DNA of 64,000 nt from Panopea generosa (lineage: Eukaryota; Mollusca; Bivalvia; Adapedonta; Hiatellidae): the NCBI GenBank assembly GCA_029582155.1, contig CM055907.1, positions 8,526,001 to 8,590,000 on the forward strand, in the 5' to 3' direction. The translations under genes were made by a program, and so were the position numbers. Shown here piece by piece: positions 35,878 to 47,791 of the stretch (position 1 is the stretch's first letter; each line of letters opens with the position of its first letter). The notes under the pieces are model-generated. The model had not been told where the DNA came from and made no database searches. It saw only the letters and a program-made list of their open reading frames with translations.

Positions 35878-37400
35878 ATAACAAACTTCACACCTTTGCC
35901 ACACAGATAGAACAGTTTTTGGTTGAAAATGAAAGCATATTTGGAAATGAAGTAATTGCTGTAACAGAAAATACAAATTAATGTAACGATATAACAACCA
36001 TAAAAGAGAAGTTTGATATTGTAGTTGATGTAATCAAGAAAAATGAGTGTAACGATATAACAACCATAAAAGAGAAGTTGGATATTGTCAGTGTTGTCAC
36101 AGAGGAAAATGAGTGTAACGATATACCAACCATAAAAGAGCGGTTGGATATTGCACGTGTTGTCACAGAGAAAAATGAGTGTAACGATATAACAACCATA
36201 AAAGAGAAGTTGGATATTGCAAGTACTGTTACAGAGGAAAATGAGTGTAACGATATAACAACCATAAAAGAGAAGTTGGATATTGCAAGTATTGTTACAG
36301 AGGAAAATGAGTGTAACGATATAACAACCATAAAAGAGAAGTTATATATTGTAAGTGCTGTCATAGAGGAAAATGTGTGTAACAATATAACAACCATAAA
36401 AGAGAAGTTGGATATTGTAAGTGCTGTCACAGAGGATAATGAGTGTAACGATATAACAACCATAAAAGAGAAGTTGGATAGTGTAAGTGTTGTAACAGAA
36501 GAAAATGAGTGAAACGATAAAACAACCAAAATAGAGAAGTTGGATATTGCAAATGCTGTCACAGAGGAAAATGATTGTAACGATAAAACAACCATAAAAG
36601 AGAAGTTGGATATTGTAAGTGCTGTCACAGAGGAAAATGGGTGTAACGATATAACAACCATAAAAGAGAAGTTGGATATTGTAAGTGCTGTCATAGAGGA
36701 AAATGTGTGTAACGATATAACAACCATAAAAGAGAAGTTGGATATTGTAAGTGTAATAACAGAGGAAAATGAGTGTAATGATATAACAACCATTAAAGAG
36801 AAGTTGGATATTGTAAGTGCTGTCATAGAGGAAAATGAGTGTAACGATATAACAACGATGTATATCGTAAGTGATGTTACAGAGGAAAATGAGTGTTATG
36901 ATATAACAACCATAAAAGAGAAGATGGATATTGTAATTGCTGTCACAGATGAAAATTAGTGTAACGGTGTAACAACCATAAAAGAGAAGTTGGATATTGT
37001 AATTGCTGTCACAGAGCAAATTGAGTGTAACGATATAATAACCATAAAAGAGAAGTTGGATATTGTAAGTGCTGTCACAGAACAAAATGAGTGTAACGAT
37101 ATGACAACCATAAAAGAGAAGTTGGAAATTGTAAGTGCTGTCACAGAAGAAAATGAGTGTAACGCTATAACAACCATATAAGATAAGTTGGATATTGTAA
37201 ATGCTGTCACAGAGAAAAATGAGTGTAACGATATAACAAACATAAAAGAGAGGTTGGATATTGTAAGTGATGTCACCAAGGAAAACGAACGTGATGATAC
37301 AACAACCGTAAATGAGAAATCGGATAATGTTAGTACTGTCACAGAGGAAAATAAATGTTATGATGCATCAACCGTGAAAAAGAAGACGGGTTTTTAAAGG
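35878..37400 (+). pseudogene. Decayed coding region with 66-bp (22-codon) repeat
   Basis: From about 35893 one frame reads FATQIEQFLVENESIFGNEV, then IAVTENTN and a TAA at 35980-35982 where later units have GAG. It then continues through about 21 units of 66 bp encoding NDITTIKEKLDIVSAVTEEN plus EC. The frame is kept across the array but is broken by single-base stops (for example TGA near 36510, TAG near 36957, TAA near 37180). The units are charged and amphipathic, so the ancestral product was probably helical. The first lines before the array look like the seed of the repeat. I do not recognise the family. The minus-strand frames are shadows. Confidence 0.5.
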
Positions 37401-38015
37401 CTATCACAGAGGAAAACGAACTTGATGATACAACAACCATAAAAGAAAAGTCGCATAATGTAATACTGTCACAGAGGAAAACTAATGTAACAATACAACA
37501 ACCATAAAAGAGAAGTATATCACAGAGGTAAACTAAACTGCTAGAAACACAATGGAAAGTGAACTTGTAGATATAAGTGATAGTAAGAAACACTTAAATC
37601 CAAAGCGAATGCCTACAAGAAACAAAAAATACATTTCAAATTCTAATTAAGTGTACCAACCGGTACATTCCACATAATGAAAGTGATGCTGTAACATTTG
37701 CCCCGAACAAAAACACAAGGATAGCAGGATTGCAAGGCAGAGTAGCAAAGTTCACACCGGTACCTTACAATCAGTTATGTATACACCATGTTCACTAGTA
37801 AATGTGATGTATTGCATAAACAAATCGTGTTGTTATATCTTGTCTATATATGGTGCAGGTGGCAACAGCGCAGCATATTAGTTTTGATCAGAAATCAAAC
37901 ATTTCTATGTTTGAAGTTTGGAATCTTCAGTTGAACACATAATTCTATATTCAGGTGTATACCCTGGGCAAAGCAGAAATCTGATCACGGCCACACGTAT
38001 GTATACAATTCTGAA

Positions 38016-38050
38016 CCCCCCCCCCCCCCCCCCCAAAAAAAAAAAAAAAA
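38016..38050. repeat. Homopolymer pair C19-A16
   Basis: 19 C followed by 16 A, then an A/C-rich tail. It is prone to sequencing and assembly error, so its length is unreliable. Confidence 0.95.
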
Positions 38051-38099
38051 CAACAAACAAAACAAAACAAAAACAACAAAAAACAACATCTAACATCAA

Positions 38100-38605
38100 A
38101 ATAAATAACCATAAATGTCTTGAGAGTGGGCATAATGCACATGATGTGCGATTGTTTGTACGCAGCGATTGAAGTAAAAAAAGCCAAAATCATATATCTT
38201 CGTGACAAGCCAGTGGGACACTGTGGTATCTATGGCACAAAAAGTCCTTACTATGTAGTGACCCCGAAACATAAGGACTTCAAAAATGTCAGATATAAAC
38301 CAACCAGAACAACAACATGGAAAATTGGCAAAAAACAAAATGAACCAGCATAAAGTGGGTGCGAATCATAAAAGATGACCCAGATATGTGCCTCTTCAAA
38401 TACGATTTTGATGAATAAAGGGAATATCAGAAGTGAAGAAGATGCAATCTAGTCTAAAGAACAACTGCTGTATTTGTACAAAGCAAAATTACAAATATCA
38501 AGTGCCAAGAAAAAGGACACGATTGCATTGTGAAAGAATGGTGGAATACCATCAGAATTCAACGAGTACTTAAACTTAAAAATGTCCCATGTAACAGCAT
38601 ATATC
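38100..38605 (+). pseudogene. Transposase-like protein remnant (C-terminal part), frameshifted
   Basis: Three pieces in order but in different frames. First, KKAKIIYLRDKPVG followed by TKSPYYVVTPKHKDFKNV and TWKIGKK, to a stop near 38351. Second, RIIKDDPDMCLFKYDFDE. Third, KEQLLYLYKAKLQISSAKKK and, after TGA 38531-38533, KNGGIPSEFNEY. The order iY.P...Y.v...khkdF / W..i..DP...fky / L..lY...l.IS..KkkD..lc..g.IP..f resembles multicopy transposon-encoded proteins I recall from cnidarians and molluscs. The exact family is not certain. It may be the same decayed unit as 35878-37400. Confidence 0.35.
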
Positions 38606-38639
38606 TATATACAGATAATGGTAGAAGACAAGACAGTTT

Positions 38640-39890
38640 AACAGTGATATAAAAAATGTTCAATTAAATGTTCAGTTTTCATGTACTTAAAAATACTAAA
38701 CTCAATGTCTTAGTATTTAAACTGTTTGAAATTAGAAATGACCACGGTGTATAGGAAAAAAGATTATGATGATATCATGACCATGAATTGCAAAAAGGCA
38801 CGATTTCAGGTCTGATAGTAACACTATGTAATGGTATGTAAAATATGTTATAATAAATGTGTAATATTTTATTTCGTCATTTAAAGAAAATATGTCTAAA
38901 GCCTTATATACCTGAATTGCATGTCTGTAGATTACGACAAACATAATCACATTATGTGTGAAAATTTTATTTTAATTGTTTATGCATCTGAATGACTTTA
39001 TCATGATTATAAATGTTATTAACCCACAAGATAACATGTTTTGGTTTAAAAAGCCTCAGTATTACTGCGACTTCTGTTACAACAAGAACAGCATATGGCA
39101 ATTTACAATGTTATGTCTTTATCTTATTAGATTTTTGTTATCAAATTGAATTGCCATACATTGTATCCATGTATACTATTATATAGCAAAATAAAATAAT
39201 ATTTAACTCTTGCTTTTGTTAATGCCAAAATATTGTTTTGGTTAATACAATATTTTGCATCTCCATTCATATACAATTTGTTTTCATGTCCTTAAAGCTA
39301 AAGACTGGTATAGTTATATACTAGGTTCTGGCATAAAATACTTTCAGAAATATCTGTTTTTTACATGTGCTAAATACAAGCATCTATAGATACCAGGGTA
39401 AGGTTAGCTGAAATATAGAACACTTTTCATTTTGCTCAAAACCAGAACATCTTATCGGAAGATAAGATGTTGAACCTATACATAAATACTGCTTTTTAAC
39501 TAAATTTATTCTGCCAAAAACCAAAATAGCCTTATATGTCATCATTTGAAGAACCAATAATTTGAAACATATGTATAATACTAAAGCATGTATCGATGAG
39601 TCAAATTGCTAAGAATTTTATGTAAATATGATTTTTTTAACATTTGACAACGTTTTTTCATGTTCCTGAACAATTTCAAAAAACATAGATACCAGGTTCT
39701 GGTTTTTAACAGACGAATCATTTTTAACGAACTATTGCCTAGAGTATGATGTAAATCCTTTTACAATTCACAAATCATCTTTACTTTCGTAAATATTTAA
39801 CTATCAATATCATTTTTGTTTGTAAGAATAAAAATGAAAACACCTGTTTGTTATGTATAATTTAAAGGCGAATAAAGCACTAATTGACTG
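38640..39890. other. Intergenic, 3' flank of the receptor gene
   Basis: No gene is seen. TTTATT at 39505-39510 is AATAAA on the minus strand, about 380 bases past the receptor stop: a possible but unproven polyadenylation signal. Confidence 0.35.
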
Positions 39891-40037
39891 TTAATTATTT
39901 GAGCTCATACCGACTGAACCATCAGTGAGCTTGATTGAGTTAACCACTTTACTCAAATCACTGCACGCGGTAGGATTTACATTTCGCGTGTTTGAAGTAG
40001 AATCATTGGTGGCTACCTTCGTGAAGACAACATGTAC
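39891..40037 (-). CDS. GABA-B receptor-like, last coding exon (C-terminal tail)
   Basis: 49 codons from acceptor CAG to stop TAA (TTA on plus at 39891-39893). It begins VHVVFTKVATND and ends GSVGMSSNN; it is rich in N, S and T. It has no leucine-heptad coiled coil, unlike the C-tails of vertebrate GABA-B subunits, where the coiled coil drives heterodimer assembly. Confidence 0.85.
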   Translation of the reverse strand, partial: VHVVFTKVATNDSTSNTRNVNPTACSDLSKVVNSIKLTDGSVGMSSNN

Positions 40038-40169
40038 CTGTAATAAATATATACACATTATAAGTTAGAAACATGTGGCACCAATTTAATATTTAAGAAA
40101 TTTAAAGATGACATGTATAATCTAGCATTTGTTTGTTTTTGTTTGACTATTTGCGTCAGGTATATACAA

Positions 40170-40395
40170 TCGACGGCTAACAGATGATTCATTAACCTTA
40201 TCGCTCTCGTTAGACGTTTGACCAGTACCCGAACACACATATCTCCATAATAAACTGATAACTTTTGCACTTAATCAGCGGTAAAAGACTGAATAGCAAC
40301 GAGACGTAATGTCGCATATCAGTCACCACGGAGTCTGTGTCCGGGCAGGATAAGAATGCACGACCCCAGAATTGATAGTGAGAAGTTATCGGTCT
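40170..40395 (-). mobile_element. SINE-like repeat (family 3), copy 1
   Basis: It aligns with 44945-45175 through GGCTAACAGATGAT, CCAGTA.CCGA.CACAC, AACTGATAACTT, AATCAGCGGT, A.TGTCG and CCGGG. The B-box end is decayed here. It lies downstream of TM6-7, in the last intron. Confidence 0.65.
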
Positions 40396-40868
40396 CAGAC
40401 AATATAATATCAACGGAATAATATTGTTCAAATCATGGTTATTATCTATGATGTAATGCGTTACAATTGTGACTAAGTGTTCAACCTGATATTCTATCCA
40501 ATGTGAGTGCCATGATTAATTTTCTATCCAATGAGATTGCTTTAATTATCTATCCAATCAGATCACCTTGATTTGACTAAATCACGGGTTACGTAGATTT
40601 TCTATTAGAATCAGACAAAAACAATAAAATCGAACTGGACACCACACCATGTATCGCGAGGAAAAAAAAAAGTTTATGAGCCCAAGCACATCAACATGAA
40701 AGGAAGAGTCCATATCAGCTGAAAGCTTTATGTGCATTATATGGCTCAGATTGTTTCAATTGTTGAATACTTATTAATTTAAGTCAAGTTCCCCATCCCT
40801 ATGTTTGCTACGTTTTTGGAAACATCACCTAATACTGAATTATTAATAAATGTGTTTTGACCTTATAC

Positions 40869-41057
40869 CTTTGGCAGGAACACGACAATCTGTGTGACGG
40901 TTGTGCCGATGATGATACAGGCAGATGTTATGCCATACAGCATCACCACGTGCTGGCTCAGCAGCAGAGAGAAGGTCAGTCCAACAACACTGAGGATCAC
41001 AACGTTATACAGACACAGACCTATCTGACGGGAGTCATTCAGCGCCTCGATCTTAAC
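40869..41057 (-). CDS. GABA-B receptor-like exon: TM6-TM7
   Basis: 63 codons, phase 0, CAG acceptor and GTATAA donor. VKIEALNDSRQIGLCLYNVV leads into two hydrophobic helices, ending TQIVVFLPK. The F-x-P-K after TM7 is the class C GPCR signature. Confidence 0.92.
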
Positions 41058-42513
41058 CTGAAATCATTTCAGACAATACTATAGACAGGTGATCATTTAC
41101 ACTTCAGTGTGTATTAACTGGCAAAACGTGGTTTATACCACATTTAAAGTTTGTAACCAAATCTAAAGGCATCACTACATAGATGAGTCTTACTCTATGA
41201 TTTACATTAAAAAGAATCTAAAATTTCCTCGGTTAAGAAACCGCATAGAAAAAATTGTAAAATATTTTTGCTATAGCAGATATTTTTTTTTTATTTACCT
41301 GCTAATGAAATGCACAATAACAGGTGATTGATTAGCTTGTGTATATTTAAAACAGTGCAGTGACACTCCTAAGGCTCTAAAATATATTTGTCTACACTTT
41401 TAATTCCAGTGATTTCTTATTTGCAGTATATACAATACCTGTGTTTGTTTTGCTCATCTAAGCGAAACATCACAAAGGGAAAAACAGTTGTAGTGAAACA
41501 GAGGCCAGACCGTTTTTGAATTGACTTAATCTGTTTCAGATCAGATACACATATAATTTACGTTAAAATGTACGTGCACAATGGACTTAATCTGTTTCTC
41601 ATCAGATACACATACAATTCACATTAACATGTACGTGCACAAACATGTGATTGGTGTCTCAAACAATACCAACGCATTTACACGCAGCATGTAACAATTT
41701 ACTGTCAAAATTAATTTCGAATGAGTGTTTCAATATCATGATGATATTATCACTATCAAGGAGGTCAAACATGACTTGAAATCTTATCAAATCTGCTGAC
41801 CATACATTGAGTTCAGACCATTTAGGAACTGGGTATGTAGGCTGATATTTGAACCTTGTTATCCTTATACGAAGTTAAACAATGGAAGTTGCATTATTAA
41901 ATGGGGGCATCTAACTGACCCCACAGACCTCTAATTATTGCCACTAATGATTCCTGTTATCAATCGTAGTATTGTTTCGATACTAAGAATAACATATTTG
42001 TTTATATAAGCAAGTTCAAGGTGAAGTTGTATCTGTGAAATGTGGACTTCGACATTTAAGTGGCCGAGATTATGTATAAAAGAGAGCGGAGATCGGTTCA
42101 CGGCCGTCTCATGGATACGAGCTAGTATAGGTTTACTTTTCGTGTTTGGTATTTTTTGAAGTTTTTTTACGACGCTCTGCTTGTTTGAATATTTTTTTGT
42201 TTTGTATTTAGTATTTGAAACTTAGAAATTTCAGTGATAAATAAAATGATTAAGTGTACGAATTGAGACTTATTTTCTTTTAACCTTGACACATGTGTAC
42301 AAAAAGAATCCTGTGATCGAACACCATTCGGTCATGGGACAACTAAGGAATATGAAGACTTCCTGGAATATACTTCTACATGTAAATACAGTGGTTTAAG
42401 AATATTGTACAAACGCAATCTTAAAGATATTGGTTCGTTTTTCAAAGTTTATATTGAATAAAGTGACCGTATTCACAAACATGTTCATAAATATTTTTTT
42501 ATTTCAAACTCAC
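41058..42513. other. Intron of receptor gene
   Basis: Apart from the 61-bp duplication I see no exon or element. Confidence 0.5.
41523..41645. repeat. 61-bp tandem duplication
   Basis: GACTTAATCTGTTTC..ATCAGATACACATA recurs 61 bases apart (41523 and 41584), in an intron. Confidence 0.8.
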
Positions 42514-42660
42514 GTGTCGTGTTTCCCAGGCAAGAAAAGCTCCGAATGATAAAAGTGCACCCTCTATAATGTAAAATGTCCAACCGAACTGAACCGAATG
42601 TTCAGAATGACAAATACGAATAAACGGTTGAATTTCTGCGTCATTTCCCGTCATATATAC
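42514..42660 (-). CDS. GABA-B receptor-like exon: extracellular loop 2 and TM5
   Basis: 49 codons, phase 0, acceptor CAACAG and donor GTGAGT. The cysteine in IRICHSEH is the expected loop cysteine (family disulfide to TM3). FGWTFYIIEGALLSFGAFLA then WETRH forms TM5 and the start of loop 3. Confidence 0.92.
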
Positions 42661-43480
42661 CTGTTGAATAAATGCGTACACTGAATCAGACGTTTAATAT
42701 GCCACGTGTTTACCATTCAATATTGCAATACGTGGTTTATTGTGAAAACATTGTTTATCTCAATGTTTAAATTTCTGAATATTTGGATTTGTCACACTAA
42801 CAATACCCTTCTGTTCAACTATCTCAGTAACAATATATGCTACTTTAGTAATGGTTTCCGTCTGAAGAAATCAAACTCATCAACTATAACATATTTGTCG
42901 ATTAAAGGATATATTTGCAATGTTAAAATATTTCGGTAAGATTGATGCAGTAAGTAGCTTCCAAGCAACTCTTGGTTACTGTAATATACAATGAGTCATT
43001 TACTTTAAACATATTTTATCGCTTGTTTGTATACTTGGAATAGCGGAAGGGTTGTGATACAAATTACCCAAAATTAAAATAGGCTCTTCCCAACCAGAAA
43101 TTATTTACATAAACCATTCAGGCTCTAAAACCTATTCATACAGGAAGACAGATAATGAAATAGGGGACATTGTTTGAATATACGCATCCGATGTTGACCT
43201 GAATTGAGGATTTCAATACTAAACCTTAATAAGAGCTATTGTTTATCAAAACGTTTTCAGTTTGGACATTGTCAAATATATAAAATATTTTCATCGTCTA
43301 AGATATTATCATTCCCATGTAACACGTTGTTAACACTTAAAGGACGAAGGTGGCATGTAGCACGAAAAATACGAAATTGATCATTTAAAAAGGACATTAC
43401 ATGCAATAGTATTCGGTGTCCTCATTTTCAAACCCATATTTTTTACATATCGAATATGTTATATGCAAGTATCCCCTCAC

Positions 43481-43603
43481 CTCTTTATACAGTGTACTCG
43501 TGATGACGGTATGTGGCGCCACAATTTCCCACGTGACCAGAACAACCAACACAACACCAACTAGTGACAAGATGATGGCAACAAGTTGGTAATCTTTCAT
43601 CGT
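43481..43603 (-). CDS. GABA-B receptor-like exon: TM4
   Basis: 41 codons, phase 0, acceptor TTACAG and donor GTGAGG. TMKDYQLVAIILSLVGVVLV and VLVTWEIVAPHTVI match the GABA-B TM4 pattern K.(D/W).kL....gl...D...L..W..vdP. Confidence 0.92.
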
Positions 43604-44940
43604 CTGTAATATACACAATGTATGAAAGTGTACCATATGACTGGCAAGCAAGAATGATAATGCATTTTAAGTATATTAATGCGATAGGAATTTACTTACA
43701 TGTACCAAGCATCTTATAACTAATAACTATTTGTCTGTTTTCAAACTTCTTATGACTAAGCTTTATGGATCTTTTTTTACGACACTCACATTTGAATTCT
43801 ATCGCGTATGCAAGCAGATTGTCTAGTCAGGTTACATTTTGGTCTTTTTATATAACGATGGGAGAAAGTGCGAGAGTTAGTTTAACCAGATTTAAAGAAT
43901 TAGACAGAGAAACTATTAATTGAGATTTTGTGAAGTATCGCGTATTTACGTAAAGTCCCGTGTTTAAGTATCATTTTAATACTATTTTAACTTTTTAATG
44001 ATTCAAAATTATTGCTTTGTACAGTAAAATATAAATAAAACGAAACCGTTCTCAGAAATGGGTTTAAAATTGTTGGAGTACTTTGTACAATTTATTACCA
44101 TATATTGATGCTGCAAACAGTTACTAAAACACAATAAAATTATTTGAAATGGTAATGCAAATTGCAATGCTTAAATTCGACATAATTTTCCATGATAAAA
44201 ACATAAAATATCTAAGTTTATATTCAATTTAAATTCTATCTTGACGAAATCACTTACAAATTTAAATTCTAAATGATTAGTTTGCCAAATAGTTTTTCCC
44301 TAACAGGGCCAAAAAGTATCCGCTATAGTTACTTCGTCTGCAAAATCTGTAGAACGAACCCAGATTTCCCAACAACTGGGTACGTTATATAGCAGCATAT
44401 TTGAGCACGCTGATTGGTCTGTTGTTTCAGGGAAAAGTTTAATGACATCAAAGTTAAATAAACATTCAATAGCTATGACTTGTAGGATGTGCATATAATT
44501 TCCCTGAATCTATCGTCTGCATGTTGTGTTTTGACGGTGCTATACGTCCATTTGCTGTTGACACTTCTCATGTTGTCGTGTTTGTGTCCTTTGAGTTCTA
44601 CAACCCCTGGTGTCGTATACACCAACCATTCTTGAGAACATTCTTAAACTTTAGCTTGAAACTCTAAATGTCAACCTTAGCTATCACGTTTACCATAACA
44701 TACATACATACATATTGTGAGGGTTTGTATTTTAGATGTCCCGTCATGCTTGCAAATAATTTATTTTTGGTCTCTAAAATCGTCTATAAATGTGTTTTTC
44801 AAAATATATTCTTAAGTTAAAGTCAAAGAGTAGTCCTAAAAAACACACCTGATGTCTTTAGCAAAGTTTAGTGTTTTGTAATCCAAGAGATATTGAGAAA
44901 AAGTCACCTTCAACATTTAATATGATTGATTTATTGAATA
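43604..44940. other. Intron of receptor gene
   Basis: The minus-strand open frame at 44300-44494 has no motif or phase fit; no exon is seen. Confidence 0.45.
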
Positions 44941-44944
44941 TTTT

Positions 44945-45175
44945 GGATCATTGTTATGCCATCAAGAGCTAACAGACGATCAGTTAACATAACCACTTTG
45001 TTGGGATCCTGAGAGGTTAACCAGTAATCGAGCACACCCAATCTCCGCGACTAACTGATAACTTCCCCAATTAAATCAGCGGTGAGATATGAATGACAAT
45101 GAGACACAATGTCGTTTAGCAATCATAACGGAGATTGTTGCCGGGTGGGGATCGAACTCATGACCCCTAAATATT
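44945..45175 (-). mobile_element. SINE-like repeat (family 3), copy 2
   Basis: Read on the minus strand it begins GAGTTCGATCCCCACCCGG, a good pol III B-box, then a body shared with 40170-40395. It lies in the intron between TM3 and TM4 exons. Confidence 0.7.
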
Positions 45176-45849
45176 TAAAATGATAAAAAACATTTCCAAC
45201 AGTTACGAATTTAAGCGACGCAGTCAATGATTACACTATTCTTCTACATACGAAACAAATGGAAATAATGATTACACTTTGGATAGATCAGAAGCCAAAC
45301 TTGTTATGTCTCACTTCACAGTTGTGTTTTGTTCTTTGTTCTATATGAAATAAGGATTTAAACGTTAAAAAATAAATTGCACATATTCATTTCCATATCA
45401 GGAATGTATTCGCACATAATATGCCATAATAACTCGTAGGTTGATAAGTTTTCTTTTTTAAAAGACAGTGTAGTGACAATCCTATTTTTTTAAATAAAGA
45501 AGCCTTCAAATGTTCATAAAAACATCCATCTGTTAAAATGTCTTATTGCAGTATATGCTTTGCGAGCTTTGCTCTACTCATTTTCAGCAAGATATCACAG
45601 CCCGTATGATTCATTTTGAAATATTTTAAATAAAATAACATAATCATGTTATTATGTCATCGTGGCAAAATGCGACGTAACTGCGTAGTGAGACGTCGAT
45701 TTCTCTATGCATTTTTGTTAACTATCATATAGCAAACTACTTTCAGAACAAACATGTACGATATACGATAAATTAAAGCAAAATTACTTCTTATTTTTAA
45801 ATCGAATGTAAATTTAACAGCATTCAATGGTATATGAACAGAGTGTTAC
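45176..45849. other. Intron of receptor gene
   Basis: AT-rich intron sequence; nothing recognised. Confidence 0.5.
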
Positions 45850-45957
45850 CCTTTTTGAAAGTCTTTTGTTTGTGAAAATACGATACACTCGCCAAGTCTT
45901 GGAGAACAAGGCACCAAATGACAAGGTGAAACCCAGGGCGAAACAAAATGTTCGTGC
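45850..45957 (-). CDS. GABA-B receptor-like exon: TM3 and intracellular loop 2
   Basis: 36 codons, phase 0, acceptor TTTTCAG and donor GTAACA. ARTFCFALGFTLSFGALFSK then TWRVYRIF; the K-T-W-R-V signature of GABA-B subunit 2 lies in the loop that contacts the G protein. Confidence 0.92.
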
Positions 45958-46552
45958 CTGAAAAGGAATAGATGAGTACATTTTAATGTTAATATAATAT
46001 TCGGACAACATTCAATTTTAAAATAAATAACTAATGTCTAAGCTTAGTTTTGTTCTGTAACAAGTTGTATCAATATCTTTGTATACCGACTTTCGATGGT
46101 TAAATTGGCCGTTATGTATAGTATCACGGATCTATTTTCAATTTATTCTTATCACTTTTCTGTCCATCTTTAGCATGTTTCTAATAAATAATTGTAAAAA
46201 CTGTTTCTTAATCTTAAAGCCATTGATGATGCTAAATAAATATCGCTTTCAACTAATCTATTTTACATCGATTGTGAAACAAGTTCTTACAACTGTCTTA
46301 AATACACAGTTTTTGATAGTTGTATATGGGTTTACATGCATAATTTGATTGATTTATTAGATGGGTTGCGTTGACACTTTACTATTAGTCACGTGAACGT
46401 TCAGCAAACACCACATTCCCGCTATATAACGACACACATTTGAATTTGAATTTTGTTTCTGTCCTGTTAAAACGTTGGATGGAACACTACTTTTCATGCA
46501 GATTAAAAAGTTGCTTGTTTATAAAGTTTCGATGAACATAACGTATACTCAC
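45958..46552. other. Intron of receptor gene
   Basis: The plus-strand frame 46079-46348 is hydrophobic by chance and antisense to the gene; not supported. Confidence 0.5.
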
Positions 46553-46667
46553 CCAACAGAATGTGGCATTACTTGTTCCTGTAGTTTTTATGAACACGGT
46601 ACTATAACAAAGCACACATCCCAGTAGCAGAAGGTTGTTTATATTGGGCGACGACATCTTTACAATC
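46553..46667 (-). CDS. GABA-B receptor-like exon: TM2
   Basis: One base completing AGG, then 38 codons: IVKMSSPNINNLLLLGCVLC and on to ATFCW. Acceptor AAAG, donor GTGAGT. The SSPNxNN motif before TM2 is typical of the family. Confidence 0.9.
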
Positions 46668-46776
46668 CTTTAACACGTGGACAAATAAAAGAGAATATTC
46701 AACAAGAAGTCACGTATCAACACGTGGAATACTTTACTTTATGTTTCTATTGTCATTATAATAATTGGTTTTATTT

Positions 46777-46935
46777 GTGGAGCGCATGGTCCAGTGGTAA
46801 AGCATCAGATCCAGGAGCAGGGGTTCGTTAGTTCGAACCTTCACAATGGCTATGTGTAGTAACCTTGAATAAGACACTTTATTCGCATATTCTCATACTT
46901 GTTCTACCTATGAAGACTTCGAGCGTTATTGCTTT
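46777..46935 (+). mobile_element. SINE (family 1), second copy
   Basis: GTGGAGCGCATGGTCCAGTG (A-box region), TTAGTTCGAACCTTC (B-box), then GAATAAGACACTTTATTCGC and GAAGACTTCGAGCG. The body is colinear with 22668-22850. Confidence 0.8.
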
Positions 46936-47069
46936 GTTTTGGTTCACAATCGATATAGAATATATAAGTTTAAATTATAATACGTATTAACCATCATTCT
47001 AAGCATTGTTTACATGTGTGCTGTTGTGGTAGCGGTGTAAAATGTGCCTTGTATTGTTTTTATTTTTAT

Positions 47070-47255
47070 CCTTGGGAAGCCTCTTCGAATCCCCGCTCGA
47101 ACTCAGACACATCATGTTGGAAGTCTTTCTGGATAGAACCAACATTAAGCATATGCGGATAAAGGATCTTGCTCCAGACGTAAATACACAACCGTGGTGG
47201 AGGATGGAAACTCGATGTTCTGCCACTGGACCACTGGTCAACGCGCTGCGGTATT
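47070..47255 (-). mobile_element. SINE (family 1), inverted copy
   Basis: Read on the minus strand: CGCAGCGCGTTGACCAGTGG, GTCCAGTGGCAGAACATCGA, then GAGCAAGATCCTTTATCCGC and AGAAAGACTTCC, in the order of the plus-strand copies at 22668 and 46777. The open frames here are accidental. Confidence 0.75.
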
Positions 47256-47640
47256 AGATAAAGCTTACTAATGAAAGAACATATATTAGTAACTTATATG
47301 ATTGTAATATACTATTTCATAATGTAAACGTTTGAGATAAAGATACAATGTTGAAATAGTTAATTGCACAAACAACTCGGGAATATACTTAGCTAATTTA
47401 CCCGCAAGAATTAAAATGTATAGCAATACGAAACGCAGAGGTATTAAATTGATTTCAATAAAAGCGAGTCAATAGAAAAACACAGTAAAACTAAAAAGTT
47501 GGTGACAAAGTAGCAGAGTAAGCAAAACAATCATTTGTTGGGTGTGAATTTTGGACTTTTGAAATAATACCAGAATCATATCTGAATAGTACGAACATAA
47601 TTATGTTTTGTTTCATTCGACCGTTTAATATTCTTACTAC

Positions 47641-47791
47641 CTGTTGTTTTTATATTTTACATTGAATGCGAAAAGTGACGCCGCTATCATTATTCCAAAG
47701 CATGCCAGTGACGTCATAGTGATGTAAAGAGCAGGTGGTATCAGAACCTCCTCACGTGTTACGTATGTCGAATCACGTGGAATGTTGCCGT
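47641..47791 (-). CDS. GABA-B receptor-like exon: linker and TM1
   Basis: AC completing GAC, 49 codons, then AG. GNIPRDSTYV then PPALYITMTSLACFGIMIAA: the P-x-D linker and TM1, ending FNVKYKNN. Donor GTAGTA, acceptor CACAG. Confidence 0.92.

Noticed and set aside
35978-37085. Long minus-strand frames (247 and 282 codons) in the 66-bp array
   Set aside because: The array period is a multiple of three, so antisense frames stay open. The plus-strand frame is continuous with unique upstream coding-like sequence and is preferred.
46079-46348. Hydrophobic plus-strand frame resembling a membrane protein
   Set aside because: Antisense within an intron of the receptor gene, AT-driven composition, no homology recognised.
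46999-47257. Overlapping open frames of 71 and 80 codons on both strands
   Set aside because: They lie across the inverted family 1 SINE.
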